From: JACVRW01 sp035705985
GTDB taxonomy: Bacteria; Actinomycetota; Thermoleophilia; Solirubrobacterales; Thermoleophilaceae
Length of the DNA stretch: 29,421 nucleotides
Direction of reading: 5' to 3'
Assembly (NCBI GenBank): GCA_035705985.1
Contig: DASSVP010000154.1
Location: 1-29,421, forward strand
In this document: positions 15,817-23,445 of the stretch, one piece after another
Position numbering within the stretch: the stretch's first letter is position 1
Layout: every line of letters starts with the position of its first letter
Position numbers and translations under genes: made by a program
The notes under the pieces: model-generated
What the model saw: the letters and a program-made list of their open reading frames with translations, nothing else
Database searches by the model: none
Told to the model about the DNA's origin: nothing

Positions 15817-16727
15817 GTGGTGCGCGTGAGGATGTAGTCGGCGATCTGCGCGAGGCGTCCGGTGGCCCCGTCGACCTCTGCGAGGGCGGCTCGCGCCGCA
15901 ACGTGGCTCTCCTTGGCCAGCTCTCGTGCCCGTTCCAGTCCGAACACACTCACATAGGTCGCCTTGCCATGGCGCTCGTCGGAGCCGCGCGGCTTCCCGA
16001 GCTCTGCTTCGTCACCCGTCACGTCGAGGATGTCGTCGACAATCTGGAACACGACGCCGAGCTCCGCCGCGAAGCGCCGGAACGGCATTGTGGCAGGTCC
16101 GCTCACCCCCTCGAGCGCGAGCACGCACCCCACGGACGCGGCGATCAGCGCGCCCGTCTTGAGCTCGTGCAAGCGGCGGAGGTCGATATTCGAAGGCTCG
16201 CGGGCACCGCCCGCTCGCGTGGCGGCGGCGTCGCCCGCCACGTCGAGGAACTGGCCGCCCACCATGCCGTGCGTCCCGGCGGCCGTCACTATCTCGCGCA
16301 CGGCGGCGAGCACGTTCGCCGGCTCGCCCCGCTGCTCCGCCATCGCGAGGCGCAGCGCCTCGGCGAACAGCCCGTCGCCCGCGAGGATCGCCACGTCCTC
16401 GCCGAACGCGACGTGGCAGGTCGGCTTGCCGCGCCGCAGCTCGTCGTCGTCCATGGCTGGGAGGTCGTCGTGGATGAGCGAGTAGGTGTGCACCATCTCG
16501 AGCGCGGCCGCGAGTGGGAGCACCTCGTCCGGCGGGCGGTCGAGCGCCTCGGCGGTGGCAAGCGCGAGCACGGGCCGGATGCGCTTGCCGCCCGCGAGGA
16601 GTGAGTAGCGCATCGCCTCCTCGAGCTTCGCCGTGCCGGGCTCGGCGGCGAAGCGCAGCGCTTCGAGATAGCTGTCGACCTTCTCCTGGAGCTCTGCGGG
16701 GTACACGGCGGCCTCGACAGAGGTCAA
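15813..16727 (-). CDS. ispA: Polyprenyl synthetase (farnesyl/geranylgeranyl diphosphate synthase type)
   Basis: A 304-residue trans-prenyltransferase extending allylic diphosphates with isopentenyl diphosphate. First Asp-rich motif DDLPAMDDD (87-95), with LAGGKRIRP before it, and second motif DDILD (231-235) after FQIV are both complete; MVGGQFLDV and LHELKTGALI are in place. The spacing DDLPAMDDD (DDx4D) is the bacterial FPP/GGPP synthase type; exact chain length is not certain from the sequence. The start is TTG at 16727, overlapping the TGA of the xseB-like gene (TTGA); the protein would also be sensible from GTG at 16706. Stop overlaps the dxs ATG. The xseB-ispA-dxs order is widespread in bacteria. 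Confidence 0.94.
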   Translation of the reverse strand: MTSVEAAVYPAELQEKVDSYLEALRFAAEPGTAKLEEAMRYSLLAGGKRIRPVLALATAEALDRPPDEVLPLAAALEMVHTYSLIHDDLPAMDDDELRRGKPTCHVAFGEDVAILAGDGLFAEALRLAMAEQRGEPANVLAAVREIVTAAGTHGMVGGQFLDVAGDAAATRAGGAREPSNIDLRRLHELKTGALIAASVGCVLALEGVSGPATMPFRRFAAELGVVFQIVDDILDVTGDEAELGKPRGSDERHGKATYVSVFGLERARELAKESHVAARAALAEVDGATGRLAQIADYILTRTT

Positions 16728-16924
16728 AGCAGGCGCTCCTGGCCCTCCGACTCGACGGCCCCGCGCGCACGCGCGTCGACCTCGGCGCCGAGCCGGCCGG
16801 CCAGCTCCGCGCAGCGCTCCACGAGGTCGGCCGCCTCATCCGAGTCGATCGCATCGGCGCGCAGCTTGTCGGCGACCGACTCGAGCTCCTCCGCGAGCGT
16901 GGTGAGTGAATCCGGCTGGTTCAC
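16724..16924 (-). CDS. xseB: Exodeoxyribonuclease VII small subunit-like protein
   Basis: A 66-residue helical protein fitting XseB, the small subunit of exonuclease VII that degrades single-stranded DNA: LTTLAEELESVADKLRA, then a second acidic helix DEAADLVERCAELAGRLGAEV, the two-helix pattern of the family. The resemblance is modest, as XseB is short and divergent; the supporting evidence is position, since xseB usually precedes ispA. The large subunit gene xseA, often adjacent, is not in this window. GTG at 16924 overlaps the nusB TGA (GTGA) and its own stop overlaps the ispA TTG, so this gene is locked into the operon. An open frame extends upstream to 16996 but lies inside nusB. It could instead be an unrelated small coiled-coil protein. 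Confidence 0.6.
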   Translation of the reverse strand: MNQPDSLTTLAEELESVADKLRADAIDSDEAADLVERCAELAGRLGAEVDARARGAVESEGQERLL

Positions 16925-17307
16925 GCGTGGTCCCCATTCTCCCTCTGGACAGCACCGAGCACGCCGTTCACGAAGCCGGGCGCGTCGGCGCCGCACAGCT
17001 CCTTCGCGGCCTCAACAGCCTCGTCGATAGCCACCTCGTCCGGCACGTCGGGCCGGTTGCGCATCTCGTGCACCGCCACGCGCAGGATGTTGCGCTCGAG
17101 CGGCGCGATGCGGTCGAGCGACCAGCCGGTCGCGTGCCTGGCGATCGAATCGTCGAGCGTCTCGCGCTGGGCCTCGACGCCCTCCACGAGCTCGCGCGTG
17201 AACGGGCCGGCGCCGCGCTCGACGAGGTCGGGCGCGCGGCGGCCGGTCACGTCGGACTGGTAGAGCGCGACCACGGCGGCGCGTCGCTGGTCAGTGCGCC
17301 TCGTCAC
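16921..17307 (-). CDS. nusB: Transcription antitermination protein NusB
   Basis: A 128-residue all-helical protein that binds boxA RNA with S10/NusE in rRNA antitermination. Opening RTDQRRAAVVALYQSDVTG and the segments WSLDRIAPLERNILRVAVHEM and DVPDEVAIDEAVEAAKELCG...FVNGVLGAV are typical of NusB. Start GTG at 17307, six bases after the efp stop; the efp-nusB pair is very common. Its stop overlaps the xseB-like GTG. Confidence 0.95.
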   Translation of the reverse strand: MTRRTDQRRAAVVALYQSDVTGRRAPDLVERGAGPFTRELVEGVEAQRETLDDSIARHATGWSLDRIAPLERNILRVAVHEMRNRPDVPDEVAIDEAVEAAKELCGADAPGFVNGVLGAVQRENGDHA

Positions 17308-17313
17308 CGACGC

Positions 17314-17874
17314 TCACGCGCGCGATACGTACTCGCCGGAGCGGGTGTCCACGCGGACCCGGTCGCCCACGTTCACGAACAGCGGCACCCGCACGATGAC
17401 GCCCGACTCGAGCGTCGCCGGCTTGTCGCCGCCGCCGCTGGCGGTGTCGCCGCGAAGCCCGGGCTCGGTCTCGGCGACGCTCATCTCGACGGCGCTCGGC
17501 ACCTGCACGTCGCTCGGCGCGTCGTCCACGTACAGGATCTCGACCTCCTCGTTGGGGAGAACCCACTTGAGCGACTCGGCCACGGCCTCCTCGGGCACGG
17601 CCATCTGGTCATAGGTCTGCGAGTCCATGAAGTGCGCGTCGGTCCCGTCGGAGTAGAGGAACGTCATCTTCCGCGACTCGGTGCGAACCGGCCGGAACTT
17701 CTCACCGGCCCGGAACGTCTTGTCGATCACGGCGCCGTCATCCGCGCGCTTCAGCTTGGTGCGAACGAACGCCCCACCCTTGCCCGGCTTCACGTGCTGG
17801 AATTCGACGATCTTGAAGACCGTGCCGTCCACCTCGATGTGGGTTCCGTTCTTGAACTGGTTGGTCGAGATCAT
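17314..17874 (-). CDS. efp: Translation elongation factor P
   Basis: A 186-residue three-domain OB/KOW protein that binds between the ribosomal P and E sites and relieves stalling at polyproline. The domain I loop with the modifiable lysine (or arginine) position reads VKPGKGGAFVRTK, with K32 at the tip. Domain II contains RKMTFLYSDGTDAHFMDSQTYDQ, and domain III ends VPLFVNVGDRVRVDTRSGEYVSRA, the usual C-terminus. Which modification, if any, K32 carries cannot be read from here. ATG at 17874 is the first of a five-gene minus-strand operon (efp-nusB-xseB-ispA-dxs). The start is only 39 bases from the start of the divergent oxidase gene, and no Shine-Dalgarno sequence is visible. Confidence 0.97.
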   Translation of the reverse strand: MISTNQFKNGTHIEVDGTVFKIVEFQHVKPGKGGAFVRTKLKRADDGAVIDKTFRAGEKFRPVRTESRKMTFLYSDGTDAHFMDSQTYDQMAVPEEAVAESLKWVLPNEEVEILYVDDAPSDVQVPSAVEMSVAETEPGLRGDTASGGGDKPATLESGVIVRVPLFVNVGDRVRVDTRSGEYVSRA

Positions 17875-17913
17875 CTGCGATCGGAAAGGCTAGCTTGCGA
17901 TAGAACCCGCGAC

Positions 17914-19176
17914 GTGCGAGGCCCCGACCAGCAGGCGTCGATCTACGTCGCGGGTGTGAGCGGGCGGCGGCCGCGCGTTCCGACGGATGCGACGCTCCTG
18001 GAGGAGCGCGCCCGCGACGCGATGTCGCCGGAGGCATTCGCCTACGTGGCCGGCGGGGCCGGTACGGGTTCCACCATGCGCGCGAACCGCGCGGCGTTCG
18101 ACCGCAGGCGCATCGTTCCGCGGATGCTGCGCGACGTCTCAGAACGCGATACGAGCGTCGAGCTGTTCGGCCGCACGCTCCCCGCGCCGTTCCTGATCGC
18201 GCCGATCGGCGTTCTCGAGATGGCGCACCCGGACGCCGAGCGCGCGGTCGCGCGCGCCGTGCGCGGCACGGGCGTGCCGATGGTCTACTCGAGTCAGGCC
18301 TCCGTGGCCATGGAGGAGGTCAGCGGGGTCCTCGGCGACTCCCCGCGCTGGTTCCAGCTCTATTGGAGCGTCCGCGACGAGCTCGTCGAGAGCTTTGTAC
18401 GGCGAGCGGAGGCATGCGGCTGCGAGGCCATCGTGGTGACGCTCGACACCACCATCCTCGGCTGGCGCACCCAAGACCTCGACCTCGGGTGGCTGCCGTT
18501 TCTGCGCGGAATGGGCATCGCGCAGTACACGAGCGACCCCGTCTTCACCGAGCTGCTCACGCAGCCCGCCGAGGACACAGGGCAGCCAGAGCCGAGGCCG
18601 ACGCTCGGTGCGCTCCGCACGCTGATCCAGCTCACGAGGAACTACCCGGACCGCTTCCTGCCCGCGCTTCGCTCCGGCCGCGCCCGCGCCGCGGTCCAGC
18701 GCTTCATCCAGATCTACTCGCGCCCCTCCCTCACCTGGGAGGACCTGCCGTTCCTGCGTGAGCGAACTCGCCTGCCGATCGTGTTGAAGGGCATCCTGCA
18801 CCCCGACGACGCGCGTCGCGCGGTCGACGAGGGCATCGACGGAATCGTCGTGTCGAACCATGGCGGGCGCCAGGTCGACGGCGGCGTTGCGACGCTCGAT
18901 GCTCTGCCGCCGGTCCTCGACGCCGTCGGCGGGCGCATCCCCGTGCTGATGGACAGCGGTATCCGAAGCGGCGCGGACATCTTCAAGGCGCTTGCGCTCG
19001 GCGCAACCGCGGTGCTGCTCGGGCGGCCGTACGTCTACGGGCTGGCGCTCGCGGGCGAGGCGGGCGTTCGCGAAGTCGTGACGAACTTCCTCGCCGACTT
19101 CGACCTGACGATGGGCCTGGCGGGCTGTCGCTCGCTGGCTGAGATCGGCCCTGAGGCCATCGTCGCCGACGGCTAG
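17914..19176 (+). CDS. FMN-dependent alpha-hydroxy-acid oxidase, lactate 2-monooxygenase-like
   Basis: A 420-residue TIM-barrel flavoprotein oxidising L-2-hydroxy acids such as lactate. The N-terminus (QQASIYVAGVSGRRPRVPTD then SPEAFAYVAGGAGTGSTMRANR) closely follows lactate 2-monooxygenase and its actinobacterial relatives. The catalytic pair is in SNHGGRQVDGG (H316, R319), with LPIVLKGIL providing the FMN-contacting Lys and DSGIRSGADIFKALALGA and LLGRPYVYGLA the phosphate-binding loop. GTG at 17914 is chosen because the QQ-IY segment upstream of a second GTG (17956) belongs to the family N-terminus. Substrate and whether the product is pyruvate plus peroxide or acetate is not certain. The gene is divergent from efp; the upstream open frame is antisense to the efp operon and is not part of it. 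Confidence 0.9.
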   Translation: MRGPDQQASIYVAGVSGRRPRVPTDATLLEERARDAMSPEAFAYVAGGAGTGSTMRANRAAFDRRRIVPRMLRDVSERDTSVELFGRTLPAPFLIAPIGVLEMAHPDAERAVARAVRGTGVPMVYSSQASVAMEEVSGVLGDSPRWFQLYWSVRDELVESFVRRAEACGCEAIVVTLDTTILGWRTQDLDLGWLPFLRGMGIAQYTSDPVFTELLTQPAEDTGQPEPRPTLGALRTLIQLTRNYPDRFLPALRSGRARAAVQRFIQIYSRPSLTWEDLPFLRERTRLPIVLKGILHPDDARRAVDEGIDGIVVSNHGGRQVDGGVATLDALPPVLDAVGGRIPVLMDSGIRSGADIFKALALGATAVLLGRPYVYGLALAGEAGVREVVTNFLADFDLTMGLAGCRSLAEIGPEAIVADG

Positions 19177-19212
19177 GGCAGCTGAACAGCCAGCGAGCTC
19201 TACGCTGCTGCC
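19177..19212 (+). terminator. Weak hairpin after the hydroxy-acid oxidase gene
   Basis: GGCAGC (19177-19182) pairs with GCTGCC (19207-19212); an alternative shorter stem CAGCG (19191-19195) with CGCTG (19203-19207) competes with it. It begins directly after the stop at 19176 and ends before the VOC gene ribosome binding site. It may be a weak terminator or attenuator, with no T-run. Confidence 0.35.
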
Positions 19213-19235
19213 ACCCCCGATCGGAAGGAGTCGCG

Positions 19236-20117
19236 GTGCCCGAGCGCGACGGCTACATCCCCGGAGTGCCCTGCTGGATCGACACCACGCAGCCCGACCC
19301 CGACGCGGCGGCACGCTTCTACCAGGGGCTCTTCGGCTGGGAGTTCGAGGACGTGATGCCTCCCGGCTCCGAGCGCAAGTACCTCATCGGGCGGATCCGG
19401 GGCGGCGACGTCGCTGCCGTCTCCTCGCGCCCCGCGGGCGCGCCGCCCGGAGCGGTGTGGAACACGTACGTGTGGGTGAACAGCGCGGACGAAACCGCCG
19501 AGAAGGTGCGCGAGGCAGGCGGGCGCGCCCTGAGCGAGCCGTTCGACGTGATGGACAGCGGCCGGATGGCCGTGTTCACCGATCCTGACGGAGCCGTCTT
19601 CGCAGTCTGGCAGGCGAAGCAGCACAAGGGCGCGCGGATCGTGAACGAGCACGGCAGCCTGAACTTCAACAACCTCAACACCCGCGATCCCGAGGGCGCC
19701 AAGGCGTTCTACGGCGCGGTCTTCGGCTGGGACACGCTCGAGCTGGACGGCGGCTTCCAGACGTGGACGCTGCCCGGCTACGGCGACCACCTCGAGCTCG
19801 ACAACCCCGACATGCGCAAGAACATGGCCGAGGTGGGGGCGCCCGAGGGCTTCGAGGACGTCGTCGCCAGCCTCGCGCCGATCCCGGACGACCAGCCGGA
19901 CACGCCGCCGCACTGGAGCCTGACATTCGCAGTGGACGACGCTGACGCGATCGCCAAGGCCGCGACTGAGCTGGGCGGCACGGTCGTCGTCCCGCCCTTC
20001 GACGCGCCCTGGGTCCGCATGACTGTGATCACCGACCCGCAGGGGGCCACCTTCACGGCGAGCGAGTTCGTGCCCGAGAACAGAGACGTGGCGGCGGAGA
20101 CGCAGGCGATGGGCTAG
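19236..20117 (+). CDS. Double-VOC domain protein (Cfp30B-like glyoxalase family)
   Basis: A 293-residue protein with two vicinal-oxygen-chelate domains, about residues 9-126 and 140-275. Each repeats the family pattern: PGVPCWIDTTQPDPDAAARFYQGLFGWEFE and SLNFNNLNTRDPEGAKAFYGAVFGWD at the N-terminal sides, with TDPDGAVFAVWQ and TDPQGATFTASEF at the ends. It resembles the actinobacterial Cfp30B (Rv0577) group, with suggested roles in methylglyoxal or secondary-metabolite handling. Substrate is unknown. The GTG at 19236 has a good ribosome binding site, GGAAGGAG, about seven bases upstream. It may be co-transcribed with the oxidase gene 59 bases upstream. Its TAG overlaps the stop of the convergent metallo-hydrolase (CTAG). 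Confidence 0.9.
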   Translation: MPERDGYIPGVPCWIDTTQPDPDAAARFYQGLFGWEFEDVMPPGSERKYLIGRIRGGDVAAVSSRPAGAPPGAVWNTYVWVNSADETAEKVREAGGRALSEPFDVMDSGRMAVFTDPDGAVFAVWQAKQHKGARIVNEHGSLNFNNLNTRDPEGAKAFYGAVFGWDTLELDGGFQTWTLPGYGDHLELDNPDMRKNMAEVGAPEGFEDVVASLAPIPDDQPDTPPHWSLTFAVDDADAIAKAATELGGTVVVPPFDAPWVRMTVITDPQGATFTASEFVPENRDVAAETQAMG

Positions 20118-20809
20118 CCGGGGATCCGGCCCTCCCCCACCAGCTTCTCGAGGTGCGCCGCGAGCGTCAGCGCCGCCGCGCCGCGCAGGTGCTCGGGGAC
20201 CTCGGACCACGCCGCGTCGAGCAGCTCGTCGCGGGACGTGATCCCGGATTCGAGCGCCTCCAGCAGCCGCCGCTCGCGGTCCATGCGGTGGGAGATGTAC
20301 TCGTCCAGCTTCGCCGCGGGGTCGGCTACGTATGGGCCGTGGCCGGGACATAGGACGTCGAGCTCGAGAGCTCGGAGCCGCCGCAGTGAGTCGAGGTAGG
20401 CGGACAGCGAGCCCTCGCCGGGTGCGATGAAGACGCTGCCCTCGCCGAGCACCGTGTCGCCGGTGAAGCAGAGGCGGCCCATGAGCAGGCAGACGCTGTC
20501 CGCGGAGTGCCCGGGGGTACCCACCGTGCGGAACGGGCCGACCTCCTCCCCGTCCACCGGCAGCGCGACCGGCGCGCCGAGCTCGTCGGCGCCCTCGGAG
20601 TGGTCCGCGTGGGAATGCGTCAGCACGACACCCTCGATGCCGTCGCCGGCGGCTCGCCGCACGGCGTCCAGGTGGGCGGGATCGGCCGGGCCGGGGTCCA
20701 CCACCCAGGTGCCGACGACGTAGGTGTTCGTCCCGTCGAGCGTCAGCGGGGACGGGTTGTCCGCACGGACCCGGACGACACCCTCTGGATCCTGCTCCTG
20801 GGGAGGCAC
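20114..20809 (-). CDS. Metallo-beta-lactamase-fold hydrolase (glyoxalase II / LACTB2-like)
   Basis: A 231-residue MBL-fold protein. It opens VRVRADNPSPLTLDGTNTYVVG, the glyoxalase-II-like start; the zinc motif is THSHADHSEG (HxHxDH), followed by GTPGHSADSV, FTGDTVLG and CPGHGPYV, which supply the remaining His and Asp ligands. The C-terminal 60 residues form a helical tail (ISHRMDRERRLLEAL...LAAHLEKLVGEGRI), as in LACTB2-type proteins. Likely hydrolase for a thioester, or possibly an RNA-processing enzyme like LACTB2; which is not resolved. GTG at 20809 is the chosen start. The frame remains open far upstream but that part is antisense to the regulator gene. It faces the double-VOC gene and the two share stop-codon bases; a functional link with the VOC protein (glyoxalase I/II-like chemistry) is a plausible guess only. 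Confidence 0.87.
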   Translation of the reverse strand: MPPQEQDPEGVVRVRADNPSPLTLDGTNTYVVGTWVVDPGPADPAHLDAVRRAAGDGIEGVVLTHSHADHSEGADELGAPVALPVDGEEVGPFRTVGTPGHSADSVCLLMGRLCFTGDTVLGEGSVFIAPGEGSLSAYLDSLRRLRALELDVLCPGHGPYVADPAAKLDEYISHRMDRERRLLEALESGITSRDELLDAAWSEVPEHLRGAAALTLAAHLEKLVGEGRIPG

Positions 20810-20887
20810 GCCCCGGTTTGTAGCGGAGTATTCTCGCGCCGGTTGGGCTCGCAATCCAATACGGGGGATGCTGCCCGAGAAAGGCGC

Positions 20888-23377
20888 GTGTTCGCGCTCG
20901 CGCTGCTCGGGGTGGGGGTCGTCGTCGCCATCGACCTTGCGGTCGATACCTTCGCGCTGCTCGTACAGCTTCTGCTCGTGGGACCGCTCATCGCCGCGAC
21001 AGGTGCGACGGTGCGTCAGACGGCCGCGGTCGGCATCCTCGTCGTCGCGATCTCCATCCCCCTCGTTGCCTTCCAGACGGATGCGTTCGGAAGCGACCGG
21101 CATCTGGTGGCCACCGGGGTGCTGGTCGTGGGGAGCGCGCTCGCGGTGATCATCGTCCGGCTCCGCACGGGGCGGGAACGAGACGCGGCGCGGCTCGAGG
21201 CCCAGTACGGCGTGGCTCGCGCCATCGGCGAGTCCGACAGCTTCGACGACGCGATCCCGCGTGTGCTCGCCGCGATCGCACGTCCGCTCGGCCGTCAGGT
21301 CGCCCAATTCTGGACCATGGACAAGGACGCCGGCGTGCTGCGCTGCGTCGCCCACTGGCACGAGGACGGCGTCGAGGTGTCGCCCTTCGAGCGCGTCAGT
21401 AGACAGCTTGAGTTCCGGCCCGGCGAGGGCCTCCCCGGCGAGGTATGGGAGGGCGGCCGCCCCGTCTGGCTCGGCGACGCGATCGCGGCGGGCAGGTTCC
21501 AACGCGCACGCGAGGCCGAGCAATGCGATATCCACGGCGGGATGGCATTCGCGGTCGCGAGCGGCGACGAGCGCATCGGGGTTATCGAGCTGTTCTCGCG
21601 CCAGATCCGCGAGCGCGACCCTCAGATCTACGCGTTCAGCGAGGCTCTCGGAAGCCAGCTCGGCGAGTTCCTCCAAAGACTCCGAGCCGCCGACGCCCGC
21701 CGGCGCGCCGAGACGGAGCGCGAGGAGGCGCGCGTGCAGCTCGAAGCGATTCTCCAGGGCGTTGCCGATGCGGTCACCGCCCAGGCCCCCGATGGCCGGC
21801 TCCTGTTCGCCAACGATGCGGCCGTGGCGGCACTCGGGTTCGGGTCCAGGGAGGAGCTCCTGAGCGCGCCGACCGCGTCGATCATGGACCGCTTCGAGGT
21901 CGTGGACGAGGAGGGACGGCCGTTTCCGCTCGAGGCGCTGCCGGGGCGGCGCGCCCTGGGCGGCGAGGACGGCGCGGAGTCCGTGGTGCGCTTCCGCTTG
22001 CGCGACACCGGCGAGGAGCGCTGGTCCGCGGTGAAGGCCACCCCCATCCGCGATGAGGACGGCAACGTGACGATGGCGATCAACGTCATCGAGGACATCA
22101 CGACGCACAAGCGCTCCGAGCTTGCGCAGCGCTTCCTGGCCCGCAGCGGCGAGGTGCTCGCGTCCTCGCTCGACCCCGACCGGCTTCTGGTGGAGGTCGC
22201 CGAGCTGGCGGTCCCGGGCGTCGCGGACTGGTGCGCCGTGGACGTGGTCGACGAGTCCGGGCGCGTGGAGCGCAAGGCGCTGGCCCACGTGGACCCGAGC
22301 GTGCGGGATCGCGCGATCGAGATCAGCGAGCGCTACCCGCCCGACCCCGACGCGCCCGCCGGCCTGTACCAGGTGCTTCGCACCGGGCAGCCCGAGCTCT
22401 ATCCCGAGATCCCGGAGGAGCTGCTGCGCGATGCCGCGCAGGACGAGGAGCACTACGAGGCCATCATGGAGATCGGGATGCGCTCGGCGATCATCGTGCC
22501 GATGACGGCGCGCGGGCGGACCCTCGGCGCGCTCTCGTTCGTGTCAGGGCCGTCCGGGCGCCGCTTCGACGAGCAGGACGTGGACCTGGCCCAGGAGCTG
22601 GCCCGCCGCTGCGCGACGGCGATCGACAACGCCCGGCTCTACACGGAACGCTCGTACATCGCCCGCACGCTCCAGCAGAGCCTGCTGCCGGTGGAGCTGC
22701 CCGACATCCCCGGCGTCGAGGTCGCCGCGCGCTTCCGGCCCACCGGCGAGGGCAACGAGGTCGGCGGCGACTTCTACGACGTGTTCGAGACCGGCAACCG
22801 CGGCTGGGCGGTGGTCATGGGCGACGTCTGCGGCAAGGGGCCCGACGCCGCGGCCGTGACGGCGCTCGCCCGCTACACGCTGCGCGCGGCCGCGATGCGC
22901 GAGAACCTCCCGAGCCGCAGCCTCGCCACCCTCAACGAGGCGCTGCTGCGCCAGCGCGACGACCGCCGCTTCTGCACGGTGGCGTACGCCTACATCGAGA
23001 TGCTCGACAGCGGCGCCCGTGCAGGGATCTCCACGGGCGGCCATCCGCTTCCGATCCTGCTGCGCGCGGATGGCAGCGTGCAGACGGTCGGGAAACCGGG
23101 CACGCTGCTCGGCGTGGTACCCGACCCGTCGCTGGAGGACGAAGCGGTGACGCTCCACCCAGGCGACTCGCTCGTCTTCTACACCGACGGCGTGATCGAG
23201 AACCGGCTCGGAAGCGACGGCGTCCTGGACGAGCGGCGCCTCGCGGAGCTCGTGGCCACCTGCTCGGGAGGAGGGGCTGACGCCATCGCGTCGAGGATCG
23301 AGGAGGCCGCGGTGCTGTCCCAGGGCGGCCGGCCGAAGGACGACATCGCGGTGCTGGTGCTACGGGTGGTCGAGTAG
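20888..23377 (+). CDS. Membrane-anchored GAF-PAS-GAF-PP2C phosphatase (RsbU-like)
   Basis: A regulator of 829 residues from GTG at 20888 (TTG at 20843 would add 15). Three or so membrane segments come first (about 1-40, 45-63, 74-92). A short coiled linker leads to GAF1 (about 110-265, with FRPGEGLPGEVWEGGRPVW), PAS (about 283-405, LEAILQGVADAVTAQAPDGR ... MAINVIEDIT), GAF2 (about 425-588) and a SpoIIE-type PP2C domain (about 600-829). The PP2C metal residues are visible: GGDFYD (D628), GDVCGKG (D646), FYTDGV (D767) and KDDIAVL (D818-D819). RsbU-type phosphatases dephosphorylate an anti-anti-sigma factor (STAS domain) to free a sigma factor. The signal bound by the GAF/PAS parts is unknown. 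The downstream gene encodes the matching RsbW-like protein; no STAS protein lies in the window. Confidence 0.92.
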   Translation: MFALALLGVGVVVAIDLAVDTFALLVQLLLVGPLIAATGATVRQTAAVGILVVAISIPLVAFQTDAFGSDRHLVATGVLVVGSALAVIIVRLRTGRERDAARLEAQYGVARAIGESDSFDDAIPRVLAAIARPLGRQVAQFWTMDKDAGVLRCVAHWHEDGVEVSPFERVSRQLEFRPGEGLPGEVWEGGRPVWLGDAIAAGRFQRAREAEQCDIHGGMAFAVASGDERIGVIELFSRQIRERDPQIYAFSEALGSQLGEFLQRLRAADARRRAETEREEARVQLEAILQGVADAVTAQAPDGRLLFANDAAVAALGFGSREELLSAPTASIMDRFEVVDEEGRPFPLEALPGRRALGGEDGAESVVRFRLRDTGEERWSAVKATPIRDEDGNVTMAINVIEDITTHKRSELAQRFLARSGEVLASSLDPDRLLVEVAELAVPGVADWCAVDVVDESGRVERKALAHVDPSVRDRAIEISERYPPDPDAPAGLYQVLRTGQPELYPEIPEELLRDAAQDEEHYEAIMEIGMRSAIIVPMTARGRTLGALSFVSGPSGRRFDEQDVDLAQELARRCATAIDNARLYTERSYIARTLQQSLLPVELPDIPGVEVAARFRPTGEGNEVGGDFYDVFETGNRGWAVVMGDVCGKGPDAAAVTALARYTLRAAAMRENLPSRSLATLNEALLRQRDDRRFCTVAYAYIEMLDSGARAGISTGGHPLPILLRADGSVQTVGKPGTLLGVVPDPSLEDEAVTLHPGDSLVFYTDGVIENRLGSDGVLDERRLAELVATCSGGGADAIASRIEEAAVLSQGGRPKDDIAVLVLRVVE

Positions 23378-23410
23378 TCCTCCATTTCGACGGGATTTTT
23401 TCTGTCAGAT

Positions 23411-23436
23411 GTTGACCGGAGCCCCAAGCCGGGTAC
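23411..23436 (+). promoter_or_regulatory. SigB/SigF-like promoter before the RsbW-like gene
   Basis: GTTG (23411-23414) is followed 16 bases later by GGGTAC (23431-23436), close to the actinobacterial SigB/SigF pattern GTTT-N14-17-GGGTAT. The same stretch can also be read as a poorer SigA-type TTGACC-N16-TACACG. The transcription start would fall near 23443-23446, at the start codon, giving a leaderless mRNA. Control of an anti-sigma gene by its own sigma factor is a known pattern; it is only inferred here. Confidence 0.4.
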
Positions 23437-23445
23437 ACGGAGGTG

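Noticed and set aside
14482..15837. Plus-strand open frame of about 450 codons opposite dxs
   Set aside because: It is a mirror frame of dxs with His/Val/Arg-rich low-information sequence.
16906..17913. Upstream extension of the hydroxy-acid oxidase frame
   Set aside because: It is antisense to nusB and efp; the family N-terminus starts after the GTG at 17914.
20810..22453. Long minus-strand N-terminal extension of the MBL hydrolase frame
   Set aside because: It is antisense to the GAF-PAS-PP2C gene and has no domain pattern; the MBL fold begins only after the GTG at 20809.
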